Shown here: positions 49,688 to 62,000 of the stretch, one piece after another
Layout: every line of letters starts with the position of its first letter
Numbering within the stretch: position 1 is the first letter of the stretch
NCBI GenBank assembly: GCA_016946835.1
Contig: JACVTC010000096.1
Span: 585,001 to 647,000, forward strand
From: Neocallimastix lanati (nom. inval.)
Lineage: Eukaryota; Neocallimastigomycota; Neocallimastigomycetes; Neocallimastigales; Neocallimastigaceae
Length of the DNA: 62,000 nt
Reading direction: 5' to 3'
Translations under genes and position numbers: made by a program
The notes under the pieces: model-generated
What the model was told of the DNA's origin: nothing
Seen by the model: only the letters and a program-made list of their open reading frames with translations
Database searches by the model: none

Positions 49688-50687
49688 CATTGTTACATAT
49701 ATATATTTTTTAATTTTTTTTTTTTTTGTAATTTATAATAATAATATAGATTAACTAAAATTATAAAGTATTATCTATTTTATAAACTAATAGATTACCT
49801 TGATTATTAATCAATGGCTCACCATCAACGACATAATTAGGATTATAATCTTGCATAAATGGTTTTATATTCTATAATGATAGTAATAATAATAATTAAT
49901 TAAATATTTTAAATATATATATATGTATATATAAAGATATATATATTTATTATATTAAATATTAAATATTTGTTAAATATTTATTGATGATTATGATGAT
50001 AGTAAGTAATTAATGTTTCTTTTTAATTTTTTTAATAAAAAAAAAATTTTTTTTTATACCTCTATACTTTCAGCCCAAATACTAATTATATTTTGATCGG
50101 TTGATCCACATAAAATTTTATCGTCACTAACAATCATATCTTTAACATTTGTCCAATTTGTGTATACTCTATCGTGACATGTCATAGGCTCCCAACTATA
50201 TGTCTATATAATATTAAATATTAAATATATTTTATATATTATATTATATTAATTATTTTTTATATTATTATTATTATTATTATTTATAAAAATTTGATTG
50301 TAATTTATTAAAATAACAATTATTATTTTAATAAATTTGAAAATTGAAAATAAAAAAAAATTTTTTTTTGAGTATATTATATATATATTTATTTATTCAT
50401 TTGTTAATATATACTTGTAATGAATCATTATAAACACCAAATATAATATCTTCTGAAGGATGGAATCTAATAATATTGGGTATGCTTCCTTGTGATAAAG
50501 TGGTATCAATCATTTCAAAGGTTTGTAAATCATAATATTTAATTGTTCCATCACAACTAGCAGATGCCATAGTAAATTCAGAAGGATTGAAAACTATAGA
50601 TGTTATTGATCCTTCATGGTCATTATAAGATTTTATTAATTTTCCTGCAGTCATATCCCAAATCTTTTTATAGGTATTGTAATATAA

Positions 50688-50744
<57 letters not shown>

Positions 50745-51831
50745 TATCATAATTATCATTATTATTATTGTATTATTTAGTTTTGTAATTGTTTTTAATA
50801 GAATAAAATTATTTTTGATATAATAGTGATAAAACATATTATAATAAAAATATAATTATTAAAATAAATAAATAAATATATTTAGTTATATGTAAATACA
50901 TATTATTCAGTAAATTGAAATAAATAAATATATATATGAATAAATATAAAATTATTTATAATAAAAGAAACGTATATAGACATATAAATTATAATATATA
51001 TTATATATGTATATTTAATATTTATTATTTTCATTTTTATTATATTTAATAAATATTACAATGTAATTAATTAAAATATATTGTCAATAATGAAATCTTA
51101 TTTCTAATTTTTTTTTCTTACCTTGACAGAATTATCCTCACTACCCGTAGCTATCCATCTTCCATCTGGTGATATACTTAAGCAGGTAATTGATTTTTGA
51201 TGTCCCATATACGTTTGTATATATCCTTTACGACGAACATCCCATATTTTGGCTGTTTTATCTGTAGAACCTGAAGCAAAGAAATCTCCAAATGGATGAA
51301 ATTCAACACAAGTCGTATTTGACTGATGACCAGTTAAAGTTCTTATTACTTAATATAATTAAATATTTATGAAAAAAAAGTTGTATTATAATTTAATTTC
51401 AAATTTAATTTCATATTAATATTATATTAGTAATATATAAATTATAATTCATGTGTGTATACAAATATATATAATTAATAATTATAAGCTATTCATTAAT
51501 TTATAAAATTGATAAAAAAATTACTATTAAGTATTTTTTTCATATTTCTTTTGTATTGTTTCTTTTTATTTTTTTATTTTTTTTTATACCTTTTTCAAGT
51601 TCTAAATCCCATAATTTAATTGTGCCACTGGCGGCACCAGCAACAACAATTTCTTCTGTCCAATCAATTGTAACACATTCAACTGGTGTAGAGTGACCTT
51701 CTAAAGCCTGAAATAATATATATACATATATTTTAAAAAAAATTTTTTTATTATTGATTTAATTTAATTTAAAATCAAGTTGAATAAATATAAAAATTAA
51801 AAATTAAAACTTTTTAAATAAATCTGCTGTT

Positions 51832-51866
<35 letters not shown>

Positions 51867-51902
51867 AATTTACAAAAAAGAAATAGGTAAAAAAAAAAAA
51901 TA

Positions 51903-51938
<36 letters not shown>

Positions 51939-52208
51939 TTTATAAGAGATAATTTACTGCTAAACTTTTTTGTTTTCCAATTATCCACAATTTAATTTTT
52001 CTATCATCTCCTCCAGTTATCATAATATTACCGGATTTTGGACTAATTTTCATGCAATTAACTTTTGAGCTATGTGCTACAACATTGTCTAGTTAATAAT
52101 TATATATATACATAAGTATATAATTAATTATTAATATAAGGAATAATAAGATTAAAATTTTTAATAGAATTAATACAAACATATTTTTGAAATTCGATTG
52201 TCCATCAT
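47624..52208 (-). CDS. katnb1: Katanin p80 subunit B1 (WD40 plus con80), eleven exons
   Basis: Exons 52181-52208, 51958-52088, 51590-51707, 51122-51348, 50415-50663, 50060-50203, 49799-49871, 48906-49621, 48337-48668, 47981-48106 and 47624-47759 join in phase to 759 residues. The first 300 residues hold six WD40 repeats, e.g. ITGGDDRKIKLWIIG, GAASGTIKLWDLELEK, FASGSTDKTAKIWDVRRKG, IATGSEDNSVKIWDMTAGK and SASCDGTIKYYDLQTFE. Exon 8 encodes a long Asn/Ser/Ile-rich linker (about 325-560). The C-terminal con80 domain (about 575-759) has TKRLNNIKYVHQTWDNTNVR, IELHDPAVTVDILKLL and LDTCITLLPILKELL, the p60-katanin and microtubule-binding module. p80 targets and activates the p60 AAA ATPase that severs microtubules. 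The exon 1 donor is GTTTGT. Start: the first of two adjacent ATGs is used. Confidence 0.94.
47845..47901. repeat. Poly(T) tract in a katanin p80 intron
   Basis: About 48 Ts on the plus strand within the last intron (47760-47980). It produces a spurious poly-Phe frame. Confidence 0.9.
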
Positions 52209-52311
52209 TATTGTAAACTAATAAAGTATTATTTAAAGAATTCTTTGTTTTTAAATATTAATTGGTTTATTTTTTTTTATTTTTTTATTTTTTTTATTTT
52301 ATTTTATTCTA

Positions 52312-52359
<48 letters not shown>

Positions 52360-53736
52360 ATTATTATAAAATTGAAATTTTCAAATTTTCATTATTATAG
52401 TTTTTGTCTAATAAGCAGTTAATATGTTTTTAAAATATATTTATATATATATAATTTATATTTACAAATTGCATTAATTGTATTTAATTTTTTTTATCAA
52501 TTAAGAAACCAAAATAAAATCAATAAAAACAAAAAACACAAAATAAATAATAATAATCAAAAAAATAAAAGTGTAAATGAAACAAAAATATTATATAAAC
52601 GAATATGAATATTTATTTTTTAATAAAAGAAAAATAAATTTTATTTTTATAGTAATTAATTTATATATGTATATATATTTATATATTTTTAATTATTAAA
52701 TATTAAAAAAAAATTTTTTTTTAAATTAATTTCAAAATAAATAAATAAATAAATAATAAAAATTATATAATATATATGTATATAATTTATATTAAATACA
52801 ATTATTAATATTTAAAAAAAAAAATAAAAATGTTTAAATATGAAATAACACATAATAATAAGAATTTGTTTTGCATTTGTCAGTTGAAGTGTCAGTAATC
52901 AGTAAACTATGATTTTATATTATATATAAATTTATGATCTTTTAAAGTTTGAATTGTTATTTAAATATAATTGACAGAAAATGTTATTTTATACAAATAA
53001 ATATATATATATATTTTATATAATAATAAGATTTAATTACATTTAAGAAATAAAAAAAAAAAAAAAAAAAAATTTAAAAAATCATTAATATTGAAATATA
53101 TTTATATAAAAATGGAATAAAGAAGAAAAAATAAAAAATAATTAAATTTATATTAAATCAGTAACAATATTATTACTATTAATTATTAAAATATATATAT
53201 ATATATATATATATAATTTTTTCCTTCTATTTTAATTCTATGTTAGTTTTATAAAAAATAAAAGATATAGAGGTAATTTTTATTTTTCTATGTATAGAAT
53301 AGTCTAAAATAAACAAATTAAAAAACATTTTATTTTATATATAAATAATAAAAAATTAATTTTTTTAATTAAAAAAAATACCAAATATGGAAATTCTATT
53401 TATTTTATTTATTTTATATTGAATAAATAAATAAATAAATAAAAAAATAAATAAATAAATAAATAAATAAAAAAATAAATAAATAAATAAATAAATAAAT
53501 AAATATTGTTATATTTCCAATATCACCTTCATAATTCACTTACTACTATTACTACTATCAATATATAATATATTATTTTATTTAAATATAATTTTATATC
53601 TGATAAATATTAATAATAAAAAATAATAATTTTTTTGTATTTTTATTTTTATTTTTATTTTTTTAAAATTTATAAATATCTTAATATTCTCATTTTCATT
53701 TTCATTTTTTTATTATGCAATTAAAATTAATATTAT
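52209..53736. other. Intergenic between katanin p80 promoter and CLP1 3' end
   Basis: AT-rich, with ATT runs at 52317-52358, an (AATA)n tract at about 53422-53503 and a slightly GC-richer patch (GTCAGTTGAAGTGTCAGTAA at about 52879). No gene seen. Confidence 0.6.
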
Positions 53737-54276
53737 CTAGGTTTCAATCCATTTAAGGTCACCAAGTAACATATATTTCTTTGGAATTCTTCCATGACAT
53801 GGACATAACAATGTTATTTTTTTCTTTTCCATATCAACATTAGTTCTATATACATATTATTTAAAATAAAATAATAAATATATAAATCATTAATATATTG
53901 TATATATATATAACTGTGTATGTATGTATGTAAAAGAATAATTCTATTTTATTTTATAAAACTTACACATGAACAAAACCTAAGAGTCTAATTCCAATTA
54001 AAATATCATCATCTTCTTCATTACCTTCTTCTGATTCATCTTTTACATCAATATTAGTTAAGGCTATAATTTGATTGACTAAATCTTCAGAGGGTTCAAC
54101 AGGTACAAGTCGAGTTTCTTGAACTTTACGCTTCATACCAATTGGTAATGCAGATGAAGGTGCAATACCTATAATATATATATATATATATTATATTTGA
54201 GATTAATATTCAATAAATTATAGATTAGTAAGTTTAATAGAAATTAATTATTAATTACACAATTTAATTTTAAATT

Positions 54277-54307
<31 letters not shown>

Positions 54308-55152
54308 GCTTTTACAAAAATATTATTAACATTACTACAACTAATAATAATAACATATAATAAATTATAAATAATAATTATTATAATAAATAAATAAATA
54401 AATAAATAAATAATAAATAATTAATATTAAATAATAAGCGTCATGTTTAGAAATTTTATATACCTTGCTCAATTGTTCTTATAAATATATCTGTAAATGG
54501 TACTATGACTGAATATGGTGCTAATTCACATTTATGTGTGCCATAGAAATATTCTTTTATCTTATAACTTTGAATTATTCTTCTATAAGAAGTATCACGA
54601 TTAACAACCTATAAAGATTTAAATTTTTAATTAAATTATTATTATTTTTGTTATTATTATTATTATAATTTTTTTTTTTTAATAAATATTAAAAAATCAA
54701 ATTGATTAACTATTCTTATTTAAATTTTCATATGTAACTTACACCCCCAGATTTTGATAATTTAACAACTGATATTTTTTCATTATCTTGATAGAATTTA
54801 CTTATATCACTATATAAACGTTCATGTCCAACAACAATAATAACATTAACTAATGAAAAAATATATAAATATAATATTAAAAAATTTTTAATATTTAAAA
54901 ATTATAAATATTTTATTAAATTAAATATATAAATATATATATGTATATTTATTTTATTTTATTTTATTTTATTTTTTTTATTTTCGTACCTTTAAATTTT
55001 TCTATGATGAATGTAAAATTATCCCAATTAGTATTATTTGATAAATTATTAGGTGTACTTATAATAAGACCTGAATATTTTACTATTTATTCGTAAAAGT
55101 TTATAAATTTGTTATTATTATTAATAAAAAATAAAAAAAAATAACTATGAAT

Positions 55153-55194
<42 letters not shown>

Positions 55195-56828
55195 AAGAAA
55201 AAAAACAAAAAAAAAAAACAAAAAAAAAAAACAAATATATATTTTATATTCTTTAATTCTAGAAATTGATAAATATATATAAATTTATAAGATTTATTTA
55301 TTAATAATAAATATACCTATTGTATCTTTATCCATTTTTTTTTGAATAGTTGTTGCTAATTTTATTAATAATTTGTTATATAATTTTAATTTGTCAGTGG
55401 ATTGAAGATATCCGAAGAAATATGTTAATGGTGCCATAGAAGACTTTGCAGGAAGAATACTAAGTTGTTCTTCTATATCAATAGGTCTATCCATTACTGT
55501 AGCAGTGAGGGTAGCTGGAATTGTAACAGTACCCTTTATAATGATATTATTAATAATTAATTATTTAGATATATTAGTATATATACTTATTAAGTTTTTC
55601 TTTTATTCATTTCTTTATTATTAATATATATATATATATATATACATAGTAATTTTATAATATACTTTTTTTAAGATAAACTTATTTTTATTTTAAAAAG
55701 TAATAGACTTACTTCACTTGGATTAATATCGACAAACATTGGTGTTCTACCATGCTTTACAGCATAATTAATTAATATTTTTGATAAAGTTGTTTTACCA
55801 ACATCTGGTGGACCAACAATCATAACTCTGGGTCCTTCTATACCTTCCTTTTCATTTTTACGTCTTAATTGTTCAATAGCCATGTGGGTATTTAAATAAC
55901 TCATCATAGGTGTTTCTTCAGCAATATATTCTACATCACATTTTCCTTTTATGTATTTATAAAAAAAAAATGATTAAATATATATTTGATTTTGTGAAAT
56001 TTATTATTATTATTTAAAATGATGATGATGATATATATATATAAATAAATGGAATTAGGGATTATAAAAATACATAATTTTAAATATTTAATTAAATAAA
56101 TTATTTATTTATTTTTATTTTTATTTTTATTTTTTTTTAAAAATTTTGTAAAAGGATATTTCAAAAACACATCCTTGCCAAGTAAATATTGCAGCTTTTT
56201 GACCTCTAATTTCGTATTCAATTCCAATAGCTAATTCTGAACCGAATATTTCTGCTGTTCCTTTTTTTAACTTTAATTTAATAATATTGATTTATTATAT
56301 TTGAAAATTACGATGAAAATTTTTAATTAATTCTGAAATTATTTACATACAAAAGTGGAGAAAATAAAAATATTTTTTCTTATATTTATAAAAAATAATA
56401 TTATTGCAATAAAATAAATATAATATAAATACTTTAATAAAAATGGATGATGTATAATCAATTTCAAAACGAAATTCCTGAAATTTCTTTAATTCCCATT
56501 CCTTCCATTCATTTTCTTCTTCCTTTTTTTCAGTCTTTTTACCCAATAGATAATAATTTGTTTGAAATTAACAATATATTAATTTTTTGTAATTTTAAAA
56601 AAGATGAAATGTAATAAAGATTTAAAAATTTATTAAAAATTATATATAAAATTAATGAATATATCAGATGTAAAATATAAAATATATAAATATATTTGTA
56701 TCATAAATATATAGTGTAAAATTTTGAATATACAAAATTTAAAAACATATAAAAACTATTAAAAAAATTAAATTTCATTAATTGATTTGAATTATTTGTA
56801 GTTTAATCTTTTTTTTTTTTTTTACCAT
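53737..56828 (-). CDS. clp1: CLP1 polynucleotide 5'-hydroxyl kinase / mRNA 3'-end processing factor, ten exons
   Basis: Exons 56826-56828, 56433-56534, 56160-56270, 55713-55952, 55317-55533, 54990-55082, 54743-54849, 54464-54608, 53967-54168 and 53737-53845 join to 442 residues (human about 425). N-terminal domain: FQEFRFEIDYTSS and GTAEIFGSELAIG. Central kinase domain: Walker A GPPDVGKTT (residues 119-127), RPIDIEEQLSILPA, IIVVGHERLYSDI and VVKLSKSGG. C-terminal domain: RLLGFVHVTNVD and PKKYMLLGDLKWIE. CLP1 acts in cleavage factor II and, in animals, with the tRNA-splicing endonuclease. The intron 55953-56159 is of AT-AC type; only that splice gives the conserved reading VFEIKGKCDVEY. The first exon is only the ATG, followed by GTAAAA; this start is inferred, since the frame upstream of 56534 has no ATG. 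Confidence 0.9.
55953..56159 (-). other. Putative U12-type AT-AC intron in clp1
   Basis: On the gene strand the 207-nt intron starts ATATCCTTTT, an exact match to the minor-spliceosome 5' site ATATCCTTT, and ends TATAAATAC, i.e. AC. TTTAATC (gene strand, about 55972-55978) lies some 21 nt before the 3' end, where a U12 branch site (CTTAAC) belongs, but it matches only loosely. GT donors in the upstream exon give either an immediate stop or the wrong frame; the AT-AC choice keeps phase and the family's residue spacing. Confidence 0.7.
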
Positions 56829-57355
56829 TTTTATTATATTTAAAACTTTAAATTTGTTTAAAAATGAATTTCAAATAAATAAATAAATAAATAAAAAAAA
56901 AATAAAATAAAAAGAAAATAAAAAATTATTTTAACATATATAATCATGTTAAATAATAAATATTGCCAATCAAAGTTTAAATTCCATTAAAAATTAATTA
57001 ATTACTAAAAAAAAATATGGACATATAAAAAAGAAAAGATAAAGCAAGTCAAGATATATATAGATTTTATATATATATATTTTTTATTTTTTAAGTTGTT
57101 ATTATTGTTATTATTTTAAAAAGAAATTGATATTTAACATATTAATGTTATTTTTATTTTATTTTATTTTATTAATATGATTTGACTTGATATATATATA
57201 CAATATTTTTTATTTATTTATTTATTTTATTGTAATTTATTTATGATAAATGTAATATTTTATTTTATTTTATTTATTATTTATTAATTTTTTTTTTATA
57301 AAAGTCTATAAATTAATATTTTATTATTTTTTTTTTTTTTTTAAAAAAATATTTA
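56829..57355. other. Short intergenic between clp1 and wdr61, same strand
   Basis: 527 bp, AT-rich, with TTTTA and TA runs. It must hold the wdr61 3' end and the clp1 promoter. No element recognised. Confidence 0.6.
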
Positions 57356-57534
57356 TTAGCTATCAGTAGTAGTATGAATAGCAATAGATTTATCATCTGA
57401 TATACTGACTAACTTTGATCCATCTTTATTATAAGCAACACCCCAAACTTGTTCGGTATGTGTATCAAAAGTATGAATACATTCTTTAGTATTTATATCC
57501 CATATTTTTATTCTTTTATCACTTGAACTATATT

Positions 57535-57579
<45 letters not shown>

Positions 57580-59436
57580 AAAAAAATTTATACATATATA
57601 TAAATTTTTAATAATTTATAAAAATATAATATATATTTTAAAATATTTTTAAATTGTATATATATATACTAACCCAGAAGCAAGATGGATACCATCTGGA
57701 CTAAAATCTAAACTTAAAATCCATGAAGTATGACCATATAAAGTTCCAACAATATTACCATGCTCACTTGAATATATATATATATAATTTAAATAATATT
57801 CGTTTTGATAAATCAGAATTATATATATTTTTTAATTGAAGATAATAATAATATTAGTAAATATATATATATATTTAATTTAATAATGAACTTATTTATA
57901 TTCATTAATATTTTTAATATTTACACTTCATAAATATTAATTTTTTTATCATCTGAACCTGAAACTACATATTTTGAATCTGGTGAAAAACATACTGCAC
58001 GAACGGCCATTGAATGATCTTTCATATTATATTATATATTAATATTTTTTTTTTTTTTTTTTTTTTGGGTGATTCTGGAAATTATTATGTATATTATAAA
58101 ATATATAATATTTACTTGAAAAAGTATGAGCTAATTTTCCAGTTTCATTATTGAATAAATATAATGCTCCATCTTCAGAACCTGAGGCAATATATTTACC
58201 ATCAGGACTCTTTTTTTTTTTTTTTAATTATAATTATTATAATATTTTAATAATGAAATAAATTAATTATATAATAATAATGTTATTTTTGCTTATTGGT
58301 TAATTGAATTGTGAAATACATATATATATATTAATTTATAAATATATTTATACATAATTATTTATATCTAAAAAACATTATAATAATTTTTGATGAGGAT
58401 GATAATTTACAACAGCAATACTCATAGCAAATTTTCCTTGATTTTCAATAGTATTTTCCTTTTTGCCAGATTCAAGATCCCATACGTTAATATTACCATA
58501 CTGTGTAGTAGAAAGAAGGTGTTTACCATCACTTTGATATGTAATTGCCCATGCTTCCACTGTTTATATATTATAATTCAAATTTTAGCGGCAGAAAATA
58601 TTAAATATATATATATTTTTGTATATAAAAAATAAAGAAAGATATTGAAACCAATATATATAGATATATTTTAATATTTATACACATAATGTTTTGATAT
58701 AATATTATTGTATTTATTTAAAATGCTTTGAATAGAAAAAAATTTTTTTTTATGTGCCTGGTTCAACATCAATTTCAGACTTTAGTTTTGGTGGGTTTTC
58801 AGCAAAGTCCCAGACTTTAATTTGACTATCTAATGAAGTTGAACTTAATTCTTTTATGATGTATTCCATATTAATATAAATTGGATTTCAAAAATTGAAA
58901 TTTTTATGAAATTATATCATAATATTAATTAGGAATTTTATAATTATTATATAATTTTATGTATTATTATTCTATTAATTTTATTGATATATACCAGTTC
59001 CAGATTGATTTTTAGCTAGTGAAACTATTCCTAGTTGATGACCTTCTAAAGTTGCTACTTGTTCAAGAGTATTATCATTCCTAATAAAAATAAATTTATT
59101 TAGCATTGTGTGTATTTTTATTATTATTAATATTGCAATTCTATTATCATTTATTATGTTTTTATAATATTTCCTTCAATAATTGAAATACTGTATTGTT
59201 TAAAATGTAATTTCTTCAACATACCAAACTTTAATTTTTTCATCTACTGAACCGGTAACTATTACATTCGCTTGTGGAATCCAACAAACTCTCCAAATTC
59301 CATCTTCATGAGCTTATAAATTTTTAAAAAAATAAATATATAAATAAACATACATGACTTTTATACATTTCATTTAATTTTTTTTTTTTTTTTTTTATTT
59401 TGTTTGTTATGATTAATGTTGGTACTTCTTAATGTA

Positions 59437-59489
<53 letters not shown>

Positions 59490-59733
59490 ATTTTTTTAAA
59501 TCCTTTATTTTATCTTTATCTTCAAAAAAAAAAAAAAAAACTGTTTGGCTATTATTTATTTCATATAATTTAATTATGTTAAATATTATCACTGAATTTA
59601 AAAAGAATATTATATATCTTATCTTATCTTATATATATCTATTTAATTCAAAATTGATTTGATTTCGATTTTTATTTCTTGAAATTTTATTTTTTTTTAA
59701 AATAAATACATTGAATAATCTCTCTTCTTTCTT

Positions 59734-59779
<46 letters not shown>

Positions 59780-60073
59780 GACTTCGAAAACAATAATTTA
59801 AATATATAATAATTGTTTTTTTCTATTATATTGCTTATTATATAAATATATATATTTTTTTATAAATTTCATATCCATTTTAAAATTTACCATCTTTAAC
59901 TGTTTGACTTGTGACATACTTATAATTATATTATTAGTATATATATGTAAAAAAAAAAAGATTTGAAAAAAAAAATAAAATAAATGAAAATTTAATTAGT
60001 TAAAATATCTAATTTTATAATAGATATTATTTTTTTTTCTGAATTCATTTGCATTTTCAGTACATACAACCAT
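57356..60073 (-). CDS. wdr61: WDR61/Ski8 WD40 protein, ten exons
   Basis: Exons 60068-60073, 59891-59918, 59225-59312, 58995-59080, 58758-58850, 58411-58559, 58116-58209, 57925-58018, 57674-57766 and 57356-57527 join to 300 residues (human about 305). Seven WD40 blades fill the chain: AHEDGIWRVCWIP, TGSVDEKIKVWNDN, TLEGHQLGIVSLA, SSTSLDSQIKVWDFAE, STTQYGNINVWDLESGKKE, ASGSEDGALYLFNNETGK, VSGSDDKKINIYEVEHGNIV, LASGSSDKRIKIWDINTKEC and TEQVWGVAYN. EAWAIT and LYGHTSWIL match WDR61 at the same places. The protein is a shared subunit of the Ski complex (cytoplasmic exosome cofactor) and the PAF1 complex in animals. The intron 58560-58757 starts GC rather than GT. The two-codon first exon is inferred from phase. 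Confidence 0.92.
58560..58757 (-). other. GC-AG intron in wdr61
   Basis: The upstream exon ends GAACCAG and the intron begins GCACAT; the acceptor is CAG at 58560-58562 (gene strand ...ACAG|TGG). The junction yields EPVEAWAIT, matching the family. No GT donor near 58757 keeps the frame. Confidence 0.65.
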
Positions 60074-61410
60074 CGTTTATTCCAATATTAATAATTATTA
60101 TAATTGCTAATAAAGAAAAAAGATATTTTTTTATTTTTTATTTTTTTTTTTTTTTTATTATATTAAAAAAAAGATTTTTTTATATAATTAATTAAAATAT
60201 GTAAAATACATAATACATTTTTAATACATTATTTTTATCAATTTCAATACATACATTTTAAAAAATAATAATTTAAATTATATTATTAAATTGGGAATAT
60301 AAGATATATATATTAATTAAATTAAACTAAACTAAGTATTATATATATTGAATATGTGAGAATTTTTATATATTGATATATATATATTAGCTATGATAAT
60401 TAAATAATTAAAAAAAAAAAAAAAATAACACAATAAATCTTTATTATCATATATAATTATAATATTATCATTAATAATTTATAATAAAAATAATAATTAT
60501 TAATACTAATAATTAATATTTCAGCATGCTTAAATACTTTTAAAAAAAAAAAATAGAAAAATAAAAGCAATATCATTATATATAAATTAACATTTTATTA
60601 CAATTTTAAAATTATTTTTAACTAAAAAATCAAAAATTGATATATAATGATAATAATAACTAGTTCTCTTATTACTTTATACTAAATAATTATTATATAA
60701 TAATAAATATTACATTTTTTGAAAAGAATAAAACAATGAATTTATATATAATCATTAATCAATAATTAAAAATAAATAAATAAACAATTATATAATAAAT
60801 AATTTAGAAATAATTTAAAAATTTTGGGACAATGAAAAATTTTAATTTTGAAGAAATATAATTGAAAATAAAATAGAAATGAATAAGTGACTTTTACTAT
60901 TTATTCAAATCTATTTTATCTTTTATAACATTTTTAAAATAGATAATATATTTTCTTTTTTGATTTTATTCTTTCTTTTATTAAATTTTTAATATTTTGC
61001 TTTTATTTGTATATAAAAATCTAACTGTGTGTATCCTCATATTCTTTTTTTTTTTGATATGAATTTTAAGTTTATGATTTTCAATGTTTTTTAAATCAAA
61101 AATTTTTGAAAGAACTGATTGGCTTCATTTTAATTTACTTTTGAAGATATATTTAAAATTTAAAAATATAAATTTTTTTTTTTTTATATTTTATGTATAA
61201 TTTAATTTTTTTTTTTTTTTAAAATATTATAATATTTATAATATATAATTAAAGAAATTTCATTTTTTAAATATCGATTGCTTAAAATTATTATCTTTTA
61301 TTTTTTATTTTTTATTTTTTAATAATTAATTTTTTAATAATTTATTTTTTTTTTTTATTTTTACTATTTTCAAATAAATATTTATATAAGTTAAAAAAAA
61401 AAAAAAAAAA
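60074..61410. other. Divergent intergenic between wdr61 and hat1
   Basis: 1.3 kb with promoters for both genes, A/T runs (A run directly before the hat1 ATG at 61392-61410) and no coding frame. Confidence 0.6.
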
Positions 61411-61490
61411 ATGCAAGGTATAATTTAAACTCAATTAATAATTGACCAAAGAATTAATTATATATTATTTATATTTAAATTATTTATGGT

Positions 61491-61547
<57 letters not shown>

Positions 61548-61724
61548 TATATATATATATATTTTTTTTTTTTTTCATATAATTTAAGTACTTGAACAAT
61601 GGGTCAGCAGTTCAAATAGTGACATTTCAATTTCACTTGGTAAATAGAATTTCATATATAGAAATTTCAATTATAAAATCCTCATATATAATAATAATAA
61701 TAATAATAATAGCAAAAGTAAAAC

Positions 61725-61766
<42 letters not shown>

Positions 61767-62000
61767 GAAAGAAAACTAAATTTTATCAATAATTATATTA
61801 TTATTTTTAATTATATTTTATATCGTAATTTATATTTTTTTAAATTATAATATAGTCAAATATAATGATCTTATAAATGAAGAAAATAAACTTGAATATA
61901 TCAAAAAGACTTCTTTCCATCCAACTTTTTCATATCCATTATTTGGATTTGAAGAAAAAATATATGGATATAAAAATTTAGATATTCAAGTAAGCTTTGA
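61411..62000 (+). CDS. hat1: Histone acetyltransferase HAT1, 5' part (runs off the window)
   Basis: Exons 61411-61417, 61589-61639 and 61856-61989 join in phase, and an intron starts GTAAGC at 61990. The 64 codons seen read MQVLEQWVSSSNSDISISLV, then a short helix, then FHPTFSYPLFGFEEKIYGYK and NLDIQ. The last part is the hallmark of the HAT1 N-terminal domain (yeast and human: F.P.FT(Y/H)xLFG..E...GYK.L.I). HAT1 acetylates newly made histone H4 at Lys5 and Lys12 before chromatin assembly. The catalytic GNAT domain lies beyond the window. A start at 61600 in another frame looks longer but reads low-complexity sequence and does not match the family. Confidence 0.88.
61495..61545. repeat. (AAT)n microsatellite in hat1 intron 1
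   Basis: About 16 AAT units between exons 1 and 2. A second (AAT)n tract lies at about 61726-61763 in intron 2. Confidence 0.9.

Noticed and set aside
61592-61792. 66-codon frame starting MNNGSAVQ
   Set aside because: The neighbouring frame, joined from ATG at 61411, gives the HAT1 N-terminus with correct phases; this frame ends in poly-Ile from an AAT repeat.

Overview
The window looks like nuclear DNA from a social amoeba of the Dictyostelium group. It is extremely A+T rich. Homopolymer T or A runs and (AAT)n, (TAAA)n and AATAAAT-type repeats fill the non-coding DNA. Genes are cut by many short AT-rich introns, nearly all GTAAGT/GTATGT...AG, codons favour A/T at third positions, and one protein carries a long asparagine-rich linker. 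The species cannot be named from sequence alone. Gene models below were built by hand: I joined exons by splice sites, checked every junction for phase, and compared the proteins with family members recalled from memory. No search was run.

Layout, left to right: an EXS-family membrane protein (918-3168, minus); a long intergenic; a five-exon gene that reads as the MIND kinetochore subunit Nsl1/Mis14 (5627-7268, plus), convergent with spermidine synthase spsA (8013-9267, minus); a decayed FLYWCH/Mutator-like transposon between short inverted repeats (10279-14097), with a strangely GC-rich island inside it; AP-3 beta adaptin (15186-21403, minus); mitochondrial fission factor Fis1 (23232-24271, minus); about 7.4 kb of gene-free repeat DNA with a terminal-inverted-repeat element; a seven-transmembrane RGS protein (31640-35080, plus); about 3.6 kb of repeats including a minisatellite; a membrane-anchored glutaredoxin-fold protein without the CxxC motif (38670-40723, plus), convergent with a VAP/MSP-domain protein (42122-44118, minus); 3.5 kb of intergenic DNA with a decayed coding patch; katanin p80 (47624-52208, minus); the RNA kinase CLP1 (53737-56828, minus); WDR61/Ski8 (57356-60073, minus); and the first three exons of histone acetyltransferase HAT1 (61411-, plus), running off the right end.

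The genes do not form a pathway or operon. They are ordinary eukaryotic housekeeping genes: membrane traffic (AP-3, VAP, EXS), mitochondrial division (Fis1), polyamine synthesis, microtubule severing and chromosome segregation (katanin, Nsl1), signalling (7TM-RGS) and nuclear RNA/chromatin work (CLP1, WDR61, HAT1).

The most unusual signal is an intron in CLP1 that begins ATATCCTTT and ends AC, the signature of a minor-spliceosome (U12-type) AT-AC intron. Next are the reconstructed Nsl1 gene, the Mutator-like relic, and the unexplained GC-rich island at about 11080-11460.
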